Below, piece by piece: positions 13,744-21,332 of a stretch of DNA of 21,332 nt. The stretch is from JBLYYQ01 sp048550035. Lineage in GTDB: Bacteria; Nitrospinota_A; UBA7883; JBLYYQ01. A program made the translations under genes and the position numbers. Location of the stretch: the NCBI GenBank assembly GCA_048550035.1, contig JBLYYQ010000132.1:1-21332 (forward strand), written 5' to 3'. The first letter of the stretch is position 1, and the number at the start of each line of letters is the position of its first letter. Under the pieces are notes generated by a model. The model was not told the origin of the DNA and did no database searches. It saw nothing but the letters and a program-made list of their open reading frames with translations.

Positions 13744-16500
13744 TCAATTCGACTCAAGTATCGGAAGCTCTATACTAGCTTTTGTTCCTTTACTTTTGCT
13801 AGATTCGATAATAAGAATCCCCCCTAAAAGTGTGGCAAGTTGATTGCAAATAGAGAGACCAAGTCCTGTCCCATGCTCGCCTGCAGTGCCGATGGTGGTA
13901 TGCTCTCCAAAGTTTTCAATTACTTTACTAATTTCTCCTTTTTTAAATCCAACACCATTATCTATAACAGAAATAAGAGCTCGCTCCTTACTTATCAGCT
14001 TTGCAACAAGAGTAACAGTCTGCTTGCTCTTCGAAAATTTGATAGCATTAGATAGTAAGTTGCCTATAACCTGTAACATCAATTTTTTATCGACATTAAG
14101 TCCGATCTTTTTTGGATAAGTTGATACTTTAATTTTGATATTTTTATTATCTGCAAGGTGTTCTAGCATCCTGATACTCTCTGCAAACAGCTCTTCTGGA
14201 TAGACCTTTTCATTATTGACTTTAATATCGCCTCGCTCTGCAAAGGATAGTTCTAAAAAGTTCTCTACTAGCTCAAGCTGCCATTTAAGTGATTTTGATA
14301 TCGTCTGAATTATCTCGAGCTGCTTAGCGCTCAAGGTTGCGCTATCCTTCCTTGCCAATAGATCAGCTAGTCCGATACATGATGTCAATGGTGATCTCAT
14401 ATCATGCGAAACAATGGAGATAAGTCTATTCTTAAAGAGATCCAGTTTTTGCAATTTCCTAGTCTGCTCAATCAGCTCATTTTCTAATTGCTTGCGGAGT
14501 GTAATATCAGTAACAGTCCCAACCATCCTTTCAGCTCTATTATCCTCATCACAAAATACCTCTCCTTGAGCATGAATATACCTTTCCTCCTTATCTGGTC
14601 GAATAATTCGGTGATCAAGATTATATTCTCCTTTTATTTTGATGGCATTATTTATATGGGACTTAACGATCGGTAGATCATCAGGATGTGTTGCATTTAC
14701 AAACTTACTAAACGACGCTATATCTTTAGAACAATCTAATCCAAAAATAGAGTACATCTCATTTGACCATGTTAGTTCATCCTCATCAATTCGCCAATCC
14801 CAGTTACCAACATGTGCAATCTGTTGTGCCTTAGCAAGACTATCTTGGCTACGGATCAATCGCTCTTCTACAAGCTGCCTTTCTTCTTCTAGATATAGTG
14901 CTTCTAGGATATTTTTACACGTTGTAAAAAATGGCTTTAAACTAGACAATAACTCACCGTTGTAATCAGATTTCGAATTCGCAAGGCCAAGCGCCCCAGA
15001 TGAGTGGGTACCATTATCGAGTGAAATAGCAAAAAATGATTTTATCTTGCTATCACTTTTAAATGAAGCAGCAAGTTTACTCTTTGCTAGATTATTAATG
15101 ACAAGCGGACCGTCCTCTCTTGAAATACCAGATAGTAGCAACCCTACATTCTGAAGCTCAGCGTCCGATAGAATCTTCTTATCCAATCGATCTTCAACCT
15201 TCTTCATTGAATCGTTTAGGTAAAGCTTAACTTTCAATTTGTCAGAGCGTATAACAGAATCATTGCTTTCATGAAAAAATCCAAACTCGCTCTCTGTTAG
15301 TTTCAGAAGAAGGTTTAAGATCATTTCTCTGATTGATCGTAAATCAGAACCTTCTATAAATAGTGACTGAACATCACTGATTGCATCCAGAATGCTATTC
15401 TTGCGCCTGAGATCAAACTCCTTTTGCTTCTGATCTTTGATGTCAGTTACCAAGACTGATGCTCCCACAATAACACCACTTGACCTAGCATGCGGAATCA
15501 GGTTGAAATTGAAAAAGAATTCGCGACCATCATCAAAGCTCCCTTTTAATTCGAAACTCTCTCTTTGACCTTTCAACATCTTTTTGTATGCTACTAAAAA
15601 ACTATCCACAAATGGACACTTCAACACAGCTTTAATATCTTGATCAATAATAGATGTAGACTGCAGGTCTGATATCTGCTCGAAACTTCTATTGGCAAAT
15701 TTAATCTTGCCTGAACTATCTACATAGAACAAGATAGCAGGGATGCTATCTGCTATCATTTTGATCTTTTCGTTCTGTTCTAGCACTGCGTGGCTTTGTA
15801 ACTTTTGCTTGGTTACATCAAAACTAATTGAGACAAATCGCTCAATCTCATTAGAACTATTAAAGATCGGACTAATTGAATGATAATCGTAAACCAATTG
15901 ACCATCTTTGCGACTATTAATAATATCGCTATGCCAGTTCTTGCCGGCTAATATTGCACTCCATAAATTTTCATAGAATGCGCTTGTGTGCATTCCACTT
16001 TTCAATAGCCGTGGGGTATTGCCAAGCATTTCCGCAGCGCTATATCCTGTATGATTCTCAAATGCTTTATTTACATATTCAATCTGCCCATTACGCTTTG
16101 CAATCAGGATTGACTCACCTGTTTGATCAATTATTCGCTTCAGATCGTCTAACGCTAGTTCATCTGTTAAAGTGGTATCAAAATTAGTCAGAAATTTAAT
16201 TAAAATTGCAAAGCCACCTTCCTTTAAGCTCAAACATTTGAACTTTGTTGCAATGCTTTGCTTATTAATAATTAATTTTGCTGAAAAAGTCTCATAATCG
16301 ATATGGCTACTACTATTATTGAAATCGTCAAGACTCTCTTGATTAAATAAAAATTTACCTATTACTTTAGAAAATGGGAGTCTTTTAAAACGATTGCCCC
16401 TGTTCAAAATCAGTTGGGCTATTTTGTTACTATCTTGAATTAGACCGTTTCGATCTAGAATAAAAAGTGGATCGCTAATTAAATCATAAACAACATCCAT
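13744..16500 (-). CDS. Soluble multi-PAS/GAF hybrid-less sensor histidine kinase
   Basis: 918 residues with no membrane segment. Order: a divergent PAS (about 1-115), a clear PAS (about 116-235, with GQIEYVNKAFENHTGYS), a third PAS (about 245-365, with GKIKFANRSFEQ), a GAF-like region (about 370-545), a PAS_3 type domain (about 560-680, with HVGNWDWRIDEDELTWS), HisKA with phospho-acceptor His699 in SIVSHDMRSPLTS, and an HATPase_c domain with N box GNLLSNAIKFS, VIDNGVGF and GEHGTGLGLS. All kinase motifs are present, so it should autophosphorylate. There is no receiver domain and no response regulator beside it, so it is an orphan. The PAS/GAF array points to a cytosolic signal such as redox state or a small ligand, which the sequence does not identify. 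A weak SD (TAAGG) precedes ATG. Confidence 0.9.
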   Translation of the reverse strand: MDVVYDLISDPLFILDRNGLIQDSNKIAQLILNRGNRFKRLPFSKVIGKFLFNQESLDDFNNSSSHIDYETFSAKLIINKQSIATKFKCLSLKEGGFAILIKFLTNFDTTLTDELALDDLKRIIDQTGESILIAKRNGQIEYVNKAFENHTGYSAAEMLGNTPRLLKSGMHTSAFYENLWSAILAGKNWHSDIINSRKDGQLVYDYHSISPIFNSSNEIERFVSISFDVTKQKLQSHAVLEQNEKIKMIADSIPAILFYVDSSGKIKFANRSFEQISDLQSTSIIDQDIKAVLKCPFVDSFLVAYKKMLKGQRESFELKGSFDDGREFFFNFNLIPHARSSGVIVGASVLVTDIKDQKQKEFDLRRKNSILDAISDVQSLFIEGSDLRSIREMILNLLLKLTESEFGFFHESNDSVIRSDKLKVKLYLNDSMKKVEDRLDKKILSDAELQNVGLLLSGISREDGPLVINNLAKSKLAASFKSDSKIKSFFAISLDNGTHSSGALGLANSKSDYNGELLSSLKPFFTTCKNILEALYLEEERQLVEERLIRSQDSLAKAQQIAHVGNWDWRIDEDELTWSNEMYSIFGLDCSKDIASFSKFVNATHPDDLPIVKSHINNAIKIKGEYNLDHRIIRPDKEERYIHAQGEVFCDEDNRAERMVGTVTDITLRKQLENELIEQTRKLQKLDLFKNRLISIVSHDMRSPLTSCIGLADLLARKDSATLSAKQLEIIQTISKSLKWQLELVENFLELSFAERGDIKVNNEKVYPEELFAESIRMLEHLADNKNIKIKVSTYPKKIGLNVDKKLMLQVIGNLLSNAIKFSKSKQTVTLVAKLISKERALISVIDNGVGFKKGEISKVIENFGEHTTIGTAGEHGTGLGLSICNQLATLLGGILIIESSKSKGTKASIELPILESN

Positions 16501-16614
16501 TGTTAACCTTAGAAGCTAAAATTTAATTATCTATAGAGTTATATCTCTACTATATTAACCAAAAAAGTTTCTAAAAGCTGGCACAATGCTTTAAAGATAA
16601 AAAATAAAGGCTAA

Positions 16615-16659
16615 ACTTTTAAGCTAGTATGCCAGAACAAGGCTAACTAGCTTAAAAGT
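16615..16659 (-). terminator. Intrinsic-type terminator after mdh
   Basis: Arms of 14 bp, ACTTTTAAGCTAGT (16615-16628) and ACTAGCTTAAAAGT (16646-16659), pair perfectly. The 17-nt loop can add a 3-bp GCC/GGC pairing. The hairpin begins about 10 nt after the mdh stop, and on the minus strand the transcript then reads through a T-rich stretch (TTTAGCCTTTATTTTTT). Confidence 0.75.
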
Positions 16660-16669
16660 GATATTATAG

Positions 16670-17593
16670 CTATAGAAGTTTCATAGATTTCTTAACTGAT
16701 TCAGCTGATTGTTGCAGTGCAACTTTTTCATCGGCCGTAAGCTCAAGCTCAAGAACCTTCTCAACCCCCTTCTTGCCAAGTACGATTGGAACACCCATAA
16801 AGAGTCCATTGAGCCCATATTCACCTTCTAAGTAGACAGCAGCTGGTGTAACACGTTTTCGGTCTAGTAGTATCGATTCGACCATATTAACAACAGATGC
16901 AGCCGGTGCATAAAATGCTGACCCTGTCTGTAACAGCTTGACAATTTCTGCTCCGCCATGTTTTGTTCTCTCTACAATCGCATCGATTTTTTCACTACTT
17001 AGTAGCTCTGTTATCGGAATTCCAGCAACCGATGAAAAGCGCGGCATTGGAACCATATCCTCGCCATGCAGACCTAAAACTGTAGCAACAACATCATCCA
17101 TGCAGACTCCCAACTCCATTGCTATAAAGGATCTAAATCGTGTCGAATCTAAAACTCCTGCCATGCCAACAATTCGATCTTTTGCAAGATTAGTCTCTTC
17201 CTTGGCTACAAAACTCATAGTATCTAATGGGTTTGTGACCACAATTACAAAACAGTTTGGTGAATGTTTTATAATATTTGAAGATACATCCTTTATGATG
17301 GCTGCATTCTTTTGAAGGAGGTCTTCGCGTGTCATCCCTGGTTTGCGAGCTAGCCCTGCTGTAATAACAACAATATCAGAATTAGCAGAAGCCTCATATG
17401 AAGATGAACCTACAATCTCTGCATCATAGTTATCTAGCGGCGATGCTTCTGTTAAATCCAATGCTTTTCCCTTTGCAACCCCTTCCATAACATCAATTAG
17501 GCAGACATCTCCTAACTTTTTATACACTAGCAGCTGTGCAACAGTTGCTCCAACATTACCTGCCCCGACCACCGTGATCTTATTTCTACCCAT
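16670..17593 (-). CDS. mdh: Malate dehydrogenase (LDH-like type)
   Basis: 307 residues, typical of the LDH-like MDH family that interconverts malate and oxaloacetate with NAD. The N-terminal Rossmann motif VVGAGNVGATVA and the acidic end of strand two (LIDVMEG) favour NAD. ARKPGMTREDL carries the Arg in the active-site loop that marks malate rather than lactate specificity. TNPLDTMS, the LDSTRFR Asp/Arg segment and GLHGEDMVP with the catalytic His are all present. A strong SD (AAGGAGGGG) precedes ATG. icd lies 123 nt upstream on the same strand, and a hairpin terminator follows, so icd and mdh may form one unit; a weak internal promoter is also possible. A standard cytosolic TCA-cycle enzyme with no missing residue seen. 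Confidence 0.95.
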   Translation of the reverse strand: MGRNKITVVGAGNVGATVAQLLVYKKLGDVCLIDVMEGVAKGKALDLTEASPLDNYDAEIVGSSSYEASANSDIVVITAGLARKPGMTREDLLQKNAAIIKDVSSNIIKHSPNCFVIVVTNPLDTMSFVAKEETNLAKDRIVGMAGVLDSTRFRSFIAMELGVCMDDVVATVLGLHGEDMVPMPRFSSVAGIPITELLSSEKIDAIVERTKHGGAEIVKLLQTGSAFYAPAASVVNMVESILLDRKRVTPAAVYLEGEYGLNGLFMGVPIVLGKKGVEKVLELELTADEKVALQQSAESVKKSMKLL

Positions 17594-17684
17594 CGCAAAC
17601 CCCTCCTTGAAGTTATGATCCTATATAGCTACACCTATCCCAACTGTTGCTCAGCCAGTATAAACTAACAATCAATTTTAAGTC

Positions 17685-17713
17685 ATAGTCTCTAAAAGTT
17701 GATCTGATATCAA
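17685..17713 (-). promoter_or_regulatory. Possible internal promoter before mdh
   Basis: On the minus strand TTGATA (17713-17708) and GACTAT (17690-17685) are 17 nt apart. The -10 match is imperfect, and the leader of about 90 nt is long. It would let mdh be expressed apart from icd. Confidence 0.25.
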
Positions 17714-17716
17714 AAG

Positions 17717-18964
17717 TTACATATTTGATATCACTGCATCACCAAATTGAGAACATTTCACAGATTTTGCACCTTTTAACAACCTTGCAAAGTCATAAGT
17801 CACAATCTTTTTACTAAAAGTTTTATTGAGACCATTAGTAATCTTTTTTGCAGCTTCATCCCAACCCATATGCTTTAACATCATTTCAGCTGACAATATA
17901 ACGGACGATGGATTAACTTTATCCAATCCAGCATATTTTGGAGCCGTACCATGGGTTGCTTCAAAGATTGCACATCGGTCACCTATATTCGCTCCAGGTG
18001 CAATACCTATCCCGCCAACCTGAGCAGCTAATGCATCAGAGATATAGTCGCCATTTAGATTCATCGTTGCAATAACATCATACTCTTTTGGTTTTGTTAG
18101 TATCTGTTGCAACATTGCATCGGCAATAACATCCTGAATCATTACCTTGCCTGGTGCAGGCTTCCCTTTACATTTCTCCCAGCTGACTGTCTCTTTTGGA
18201 AAAAATTGTTCTGCCGCTGCATAACCCCATTTACAAAAGAAACCTTCCGTATACTTCATAATGTTACCTTTGTGAACAAGGGTAACACTCTTCCTCTTGT
18301 TTGCTATTGCATATTCAATCGCACCCTTAATCAATCGTTGGCTACCTTGCCTGGAAATTGGCTTCACACCTATCGATGATGTGGCAGGGAATCTGATATT
18401 TTTTACTTTAAGCTTCTTCTCTATATAATTTATGATCGCTTTGCAATCTTTACTTTGTGCCGGCCACTCGATCCCTGCATAGATATCTTCAGTGTTTTCA
18501 CGAAAGATAACCATATCAACATCTTCTGGATGTTTGACTGGGCTTGGAACATTAGGGAAATGTCGAACAGGTCTTATACATTGATACAGATCAAGCAACT
18601 GTCGCAATGCAACATTGATTGATCTAATACCACCACCTACAGGAGTAGTCAATGGACCTTTAATCGCAATCTTGAACTCTTTAACTGCCTCTAGCGTATC
18701 CTCTGGTAGCCATACTCCCTTGCCATACTTCTTTAGAGATTTCTCGCCTGCGTAGACTTCAAACCATTCAATTTTACGTTTGCCACGATACGCTTTTTTT
18801 ACAGCTGCATCTATGACTCTTTGCGACGCTGCCCATATATCTGGACCTGTACCATCACCTTCTATAAACGGAATGATAGGATTGTCAGGAGTAGTCAAAA
18901 CTCCTTTTTTATTAATTGCTATTTTGCCACCGCTAGGTGGTTTCAACTTCATATACTTTGCCAT
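17717..18964 (-). CDS. icd: NADP-dependent isocitrate dehydrogenase
   Basis: 415 residues, close in length and sequence to E. coli Icd (416). It oxidatively decarboxylates isocitrate to 2-oxoglutarate in the cytosol. Landmarks: IPFIEGDGTGPD near the N-terminus, the substrate and phospho-serine segment PLTTPVGGGIRSINVALRQ (Ser115), ENTEDIYAGIEW, LVHKGNIMKYTEGFF, the metal-binding MNLNGDYISDALAAQVGG, and HGTAPKYAG, where the Lys-Tyr pair indicates NADP rather than NAD; TYDFARL keeps the other NADP-contact residues. The retained serine leaves regulation by an AceK-type kinase possible, though no aceK is seen. ATG follows an AAGG 3 nt away and a GGGAG further up; a second ATG at residue 5 is an alternative. 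It precedes mdh. Confidence 0.96.
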   Translation of the reverse strand: MAKYMKLKPPSGGKIAINKKGVLTTPDNPIIPFIEGDGTGPDIWAASQRVIDAAVKKAYRGKRKIEWFEVYAGEKSLKKYGKGVWLPEDTLEAVKEFKIAIKGPLTTPVGGGIRSINVALRQLLDLYQCIRPVRHFPNVPSPVKHPEDVDMVIFRENTEDIYAGIEWPAQSKDCKAIINYIEKKLKVKNIRFPATSSIGVKPISRQGSQRLIKGAIEYAIANKRKSVTLVHKGNIMKYTEGFFCKWGYAAAEQFFPKETVSWEKCKGKPAPGKVMIQDVIADAMLQQILTKPKEYDVIATMNLNGDYISDALAAQVGGIGIAPGANIGDRCAIFEATHGTAPKYAGLDKVNPSSVILSAEMMLKHMGWDEAAKKITNGLNKTFSKKIVTYDFARLLKGAKSVKCSQFGDAVISNM

Positions 18965-18989
18965 TAACCTTGCTCCCTAAATAGTGAAT

Positions 18990-19018
18990 ATCTTATCCAT
19001 ACATCAAACTTATAACAA
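18990..19018 (-). promoter_or_regulatory. Possible promoter of icd
   Basis: On the minus strand TTGTTA (19018-19013) and TAAGAT (18995-18990) are 17 nt apart, with a short leader before the icd start. Both boxes match the sigma70 consensus at only four of six positions. Confidence 0.3.
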
Positions 19019-19054
19019 AAAAATAACATAATTTTTGATTAAATTCTATATTTT

Positions 19055-19801
19055 TTACTTTAGTTTTTTTAAATATAGCTCAGGATTGACTGGAATACGG
19101 TCTTTTCTAATCTCAAAATGTAGATGGGGACCGGTAGCACGTCCAGTCTGACCAACAGCTGCTATCTTTTCTCCACCTTTGACCTTCACCCCTTTCTGAA
19201 CATAATTTGCACTATTGTGCGCATAGACTGTTATATATTTGCGATTATGCTTTAATATCACAACATTCCCATATCCAGATGGACCTTCTCCTTCAAATAT
19301 TACGGTCCCATTAGCGGCTGCTAGTACCGCACTACCCTCCGGTGCTGACATATCTATTCCATCATGTTTTTTGTTGTTGCGGATCCCAAAACGAGAAGTA
19401 ATATTTACCTTTTCAAGTGGCCACTTGAACGGTACCTTCTTGTTACTAGAGGAGTAGCTGATAAACTCCGCTTCATTACTGCTCTTCTTTGAGACTGCGA
19501 CCTGATTATCTCCTCTGTTTGCAAGAAAATAGTCTGCAGGTGGAATTACAATCTTGGCGCCGACCGGGATACTGTTTGGATTGAGACTTCTATTATGCTT
19601 TAAAATTGATTTGACTGAGGTGTTGTACTTACGAGCTAGGCTATAAATCGTCTCATTTTTTTGGAGCCTATGGTGCTTAGTCTCAGGATTTGCTAGGTAA
19701 TCCCTATATCTATATTTGCGAATGGCACCTACATCAGCACATCCATAGGAAAAAAGTGCAATTAGCAATACCCAAATCGTGATCTTCCATCTCATAGTCA
19801 A
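19055..19801 (-). CDS. LysM-M23 lipoprotein (NlpD-like peptidoglycan hydrolase)
   Basis: 248 residues. The N-terminus has a short basic start, a hydrophobic stretch (ITIWVLLIALFSYG) and Cys21, a probable lipoprotein signal although the -3 position is Ser rather than the usual Leu. A LysM domain (about 42-89; HRLQKNETIYSLARKYN, then IPVGAKIVIPP) should bind peptidoglycan. The M23/LytM domain (about 140-240) keeps the zinc ligands: His146 and Asp150 in KHDGID, and His228 in GPHLHFE, with His226 and YAH as catalytic histidines. Unlike degenerate NlpD/EnvC activators it is probably an active endopeptidase. It starts 18 nt after the TIGR00725-like gene and is likely in the dgt operon. It would act in the periplasm or outer membrane on wall cleavage. 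Confidence 0.9.
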   Translation of the reverse strand: MTMRWKITIWVLLIALFSYGCADVGAIRKYRYRDYLANPETKHHRLQKNETIYSLARKYNTSVKSILKHNRSLNPNSIPVGAKIVIPPADYFLANRGDNQVAVSKKSSNEAEFISYSSSNKKVPFKWPLEKVNITSRFGIRNNKKHDGIDMSAPEGSAVLAAANGTVIFEGEGPSGYGNVVILKHNRKYITVYAHNSANYVQKGVKVKGGEKIAAVGQTGRATGPHLHFEIRKDRIPVNPELYLKKLK

Positions 19802-19819
19802 ATGTTCATCTTTTGCACA

Positions 19820-20275
19820 CTACAGCTTCGAAAAGAGTATATCAACCGCATCTTCTGGATTAGCTGCTCTTACTATATCTGTAAATGAACACTCTAGCGA
19901 TCCTAGTAATACGACAGGCTTGCCTATCTTTAGTCCGATCGCTACTTCCGATACAGTCCCAAATGAACCATTAATTGCAATTATTCCATCCGCAGTATGA
20001 GCAATAATCATATTCCTCGAATGACCTACCCCTGTTACAATCGGGTATTTTATAAATCTATTTGCACCACCCTTTCTGTCCCCAGGTAAAATTCCGATAG
20101 TCACGCCACCTGCATCATACGCACCTTTAGCCGAATATTCCATCACACCACTAAGACCTCCAGAGAGCAAAATAGCTCCTCGAATGGCTATCAGCCGGCC
20201 AACTTCTAGTGCCAACGATTCACTTATTCGAGAAGCATTACCGCTTCCTACAACCGCAATCATTTTATTGACCAT
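19820..20275 (-). CDS. TIGR00725 family (SLOG/LOG-like Rossmann) protein
   Basis: 151 residues, about normal for the family. It begins MIAVVGSGNAS, then GRLIAIRGAILLSGGLSGVMEYSAKGA, GVTIGILPG, and an active-site-like NGSFGTVSEVAIGL followed by GKPVVLLG. This is the Rossmann-like arrangement of the lysine-decarboxylase-like/SLOG group that includes LOG phosphoribohydrolases and the Moco-carrier-like proteins. The GGxGT of true LOG enzymes is here SFGT preceded by NG, so a nucleotide-ligand role is likely but the reaction is not clear. dgt ends 8 nt upstream, and the LysM-M23 gene starts 18 nt downstream. No strong SD is visible, consistent with coupling to dgt. A second ATG at residue 5 is an alternative start. 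Confidence 0.85.
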   Translation of the reverse strand: MVNKMIAVVGSGNASRISESLALEVGRLIAIRGAILLSGGLSGVMEYSAKGAYDAGGVTIGILPGDRKGGANRFIKYPIVTGVGHSRNMIIAHTADGIIAINGSFGTVSEVAIGLKIGKPVVLLGSLECSFTDIVRAANPEDAVDILFSKL

Positions 20276-20283
20276 TAGCTATC

Positions 20284-21332
20284 TTACAAAAGCTTCTCAT
20301 ACTCTTTTTGAGCAAATCTATCTGTCATGCCTGCAATGTAATCACAAACAATTCGGGGCATATTTGCTCCACTTTCAACAATATGACTACATACGTCAGA
20401 TGGCATCAAGGATGTTTCATTACTGTATGCTTCAAATAATTTGCAGATAATCTGATCTACTTTATATTCCATCATTTTTACCTTCTCGCTCATATAAAAA
20501 TTATCAAACAATAATTTTCTTAATATCTTAGCATCTACTCCCATCCTATCTGACAATGTTACACTCTTGCTTCCTGAATTGCGAACATCGTTTGAAGATT
20601 TATAGTTAGCCTTACTTAATCTTTCAGAAGTAGTAGTTACTACATCTTGAACTATCTTATTAATCAGACCTTTTGTTATAAAAATACGTTTCCGTTTTGA
20701 ATCCATACTGTTAGAGCTACTCGCACTAGACTTAATGAGATCATCAAATATCCGAATATCTGACAACATCTCAAAAGTTATTAGGCCTGATGAGATTGCA
20801 TCATCTAAGTCATGAGAAGTGTATGCAATAAAATCGGCAATATCTACAATCTGACCCTCAAGCGATGACTGCTTGAAATTATCAATCTTAATGTTGATTT
20901 TTCGTAGCAACCCTTCATTTTTCTTATCTAAAGCCTCCAATGTATCTTTAGTGAGATTCAGACCTTGATAGCCACTATATGGCGACTCAATTCTACTTAC
21001 AATCCTAAGTGACTGAAAATTATGTTCAAATCCTCCATGATCTGCCAATAACAAGCTAAGTGTCCGTTCACCTGCGTGCCCAAATGGTGAATGACCTAAA
21101 TCATGTGCTAAGGCGATCGCCTCTGTTAAATCTTCATTAACTGACAATATTCTTGCAATTGTCCTTGCTACCTGGGCAACCTCTATCGTATGTGTAAGGC
21201 GATTACGATAGTGATCACCCTCATAGCAGATAAAAACTTGCGTCTTGTATTGCAGCCTACGAAATGCTGTTGTGTGGATTACACGATCACGGTCGCGAGC
21301 AAAAACGCTCCTTAATGGATGCTCATCTTCTG
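20284..21332 (-). CDS. dgt: Deoxyguanosinetriphosphate triphosphohydrolase-like HD protein, N-terminus cut
   Basis: The frame runs off the right edge, so the first few dozen residues are missing; about 349 remain. The frame stays open upstream of residue MSVNEDL (a TTG codon there is not the start) and reads HPLRSVFARDRDR, FRRLQYKTQVF, DHYRNRLTHTIEVAQ and HDLGHSPFGHAGE. These supply the HD-domain metal ligands (His in LTHT, His-Asp in HDLGH) and the basic residues typical of bacterial dNTP triphosphohydrolases, which release tripolyphosphate from dNTPs. ADFIAYTSHDLDDAI with the later Asp ligand is also present. The C-terminal extension (about residues 200-340 of the visible part) is helical. 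It heads a short operon with the TIGR00725 and LysM-M23 genes. Confidence 0.92.
   Translation of the reverse strand, partial: EDEHPLRSVFARDRDRVIHTTAFRRLQYKTQVFICYEGDHYRNRLTHTIEVAQVARTIARILSVNEDLTEAIALAHDLGHSPFGHAGERTLSLLLADHGGFEHNFQSLRIVSRIESPYSGYQGLNLTKDTLEALDKKNEGLLRKINIKIDNFKQSSLEGQIVDIADFIAYTSHDLDDAISSGLITFEMLSDIRIFDDLIKSSASSSNSMDSKRKRIFITKGLINKIVQDVVTTTSERLSKANYKSSNDVRNSGSKSVTLSDRMGVDAKILRKLLFDNFYMSEKVKMMEYKVDQIICKLFEAYSNETSLMPSDVCSHIVESGANMPRIVCDYIAGMTDRFAQKEYEKLL

Noticed and set aside
13744..13746. TGA stop of the histidine kinase as a possible selenocysteine codon, given selA nearby
   Set aside because: The protein already ends at the normal HATPase_c boundary, and convergent nnr leaves no room for an extended domain.
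13750..13760. CGACTCAAGTA, identical to 9330-9340, as a dispersed repeat element
   Set aside because: Shared 11-mers are expected by chance in a 21-kb window, and this copy is coding sequence for the kinase C-terminus; kept only as a side note.
16534..16549. TAGAG/CTCTA hairpin in the leader of the histidine kinase gene
   Set aside because: Only a 5-bp AT-rich stem; too weak to call a riboswitch, operator or terminator.
16579..16596. TGGCACA-like sequence suggesting a sigma54 -24 box
   Set aside because: The -12 GC is missing, and on this strand it would fire into the 3' end of mdh rather than toward a gene.

Overview
The window is AT-rich, gene-dense bacterial chromosome. Eleven of the twelve protein genes belong to recognisable bacterial families or carry a recognisable domain. 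No rRNA, tRNA, insertion sequence, phage gene or CRISPR array is visible. The host looks like a diderm (Gram-negative-type) bacterium. It has an apparent outer-membrane LysM/M23 lipoprotein of NlpD type, an E. coli-like NADP isocitrate dehydrogenase, a LysM-free cytosolic set of two-component and LuxR regulators, and selA, so it probably makes selenoproteins. A partial radical SAM gene of the TIGR03960/DUF2344 type and a FlhG/MinD-like head on a giant coiled-coil protein fit the 'deltaproteobacterial' lineages (Desulfobacterota, SAR324, Bdellovibrionota and relatives) or spirochaete-like groups. I cannot assign a phylum from sequence alone.

Layout. 1-1466 (+): 3' part of a radical SAM/DUF2344 gene. 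1635-4240 (+): a LuxR-type regulator, then selA (TTG start). 4224-5267 (-): a cyclic-nucleotide-binding protein without an output HTH, overlapping the selA end by 17 nt and divergent from the next gene. 5395-9222 (+): a 1275-residue protein with a degenerate ParA/MinD head and a rod of about 940 residues built largely from 15-residue repeats. 9353-9640 (-): an HU-family nucleoid protein. 9884-13742 (+): a 754-residue coiled-coil protein followed by nnr (NAD(P)H-hydrate repair). 13744-16500 (-): an orphan soluble multi-PAS histidine kinase. 16670-18964 (-): mdh and icd, two TCA-cycle genes (icd upstream), with a strong hairpin terminator after mdh. 19055-21332 (-): a tight run of dgt (cut by the window edge), a TIGR00725/LOG-like gene and a LysM-M23 lipoprotein gene.

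Most of the window is housekeeping: redox-cofactor repair, TCA cycle, dNTP control, wall remodelling and selenocysteine synthesis. The unusual part is 4224-12148. There, a cNMP sensor, a pseudo-ParA rod protein, HU and a second long coiled-coil protein sit together. The two rod genes and the LuxR gene share a similar promoter layout (TTKACW, 17-18 nt, TACTAT). The cNMP gene and the ParA-rod gene appear to have interdigitated divergent promoters. My inference, not shown by the sequence, is that this block encodes a cytoskeletal, polar or nucleoid-organising scaffold.
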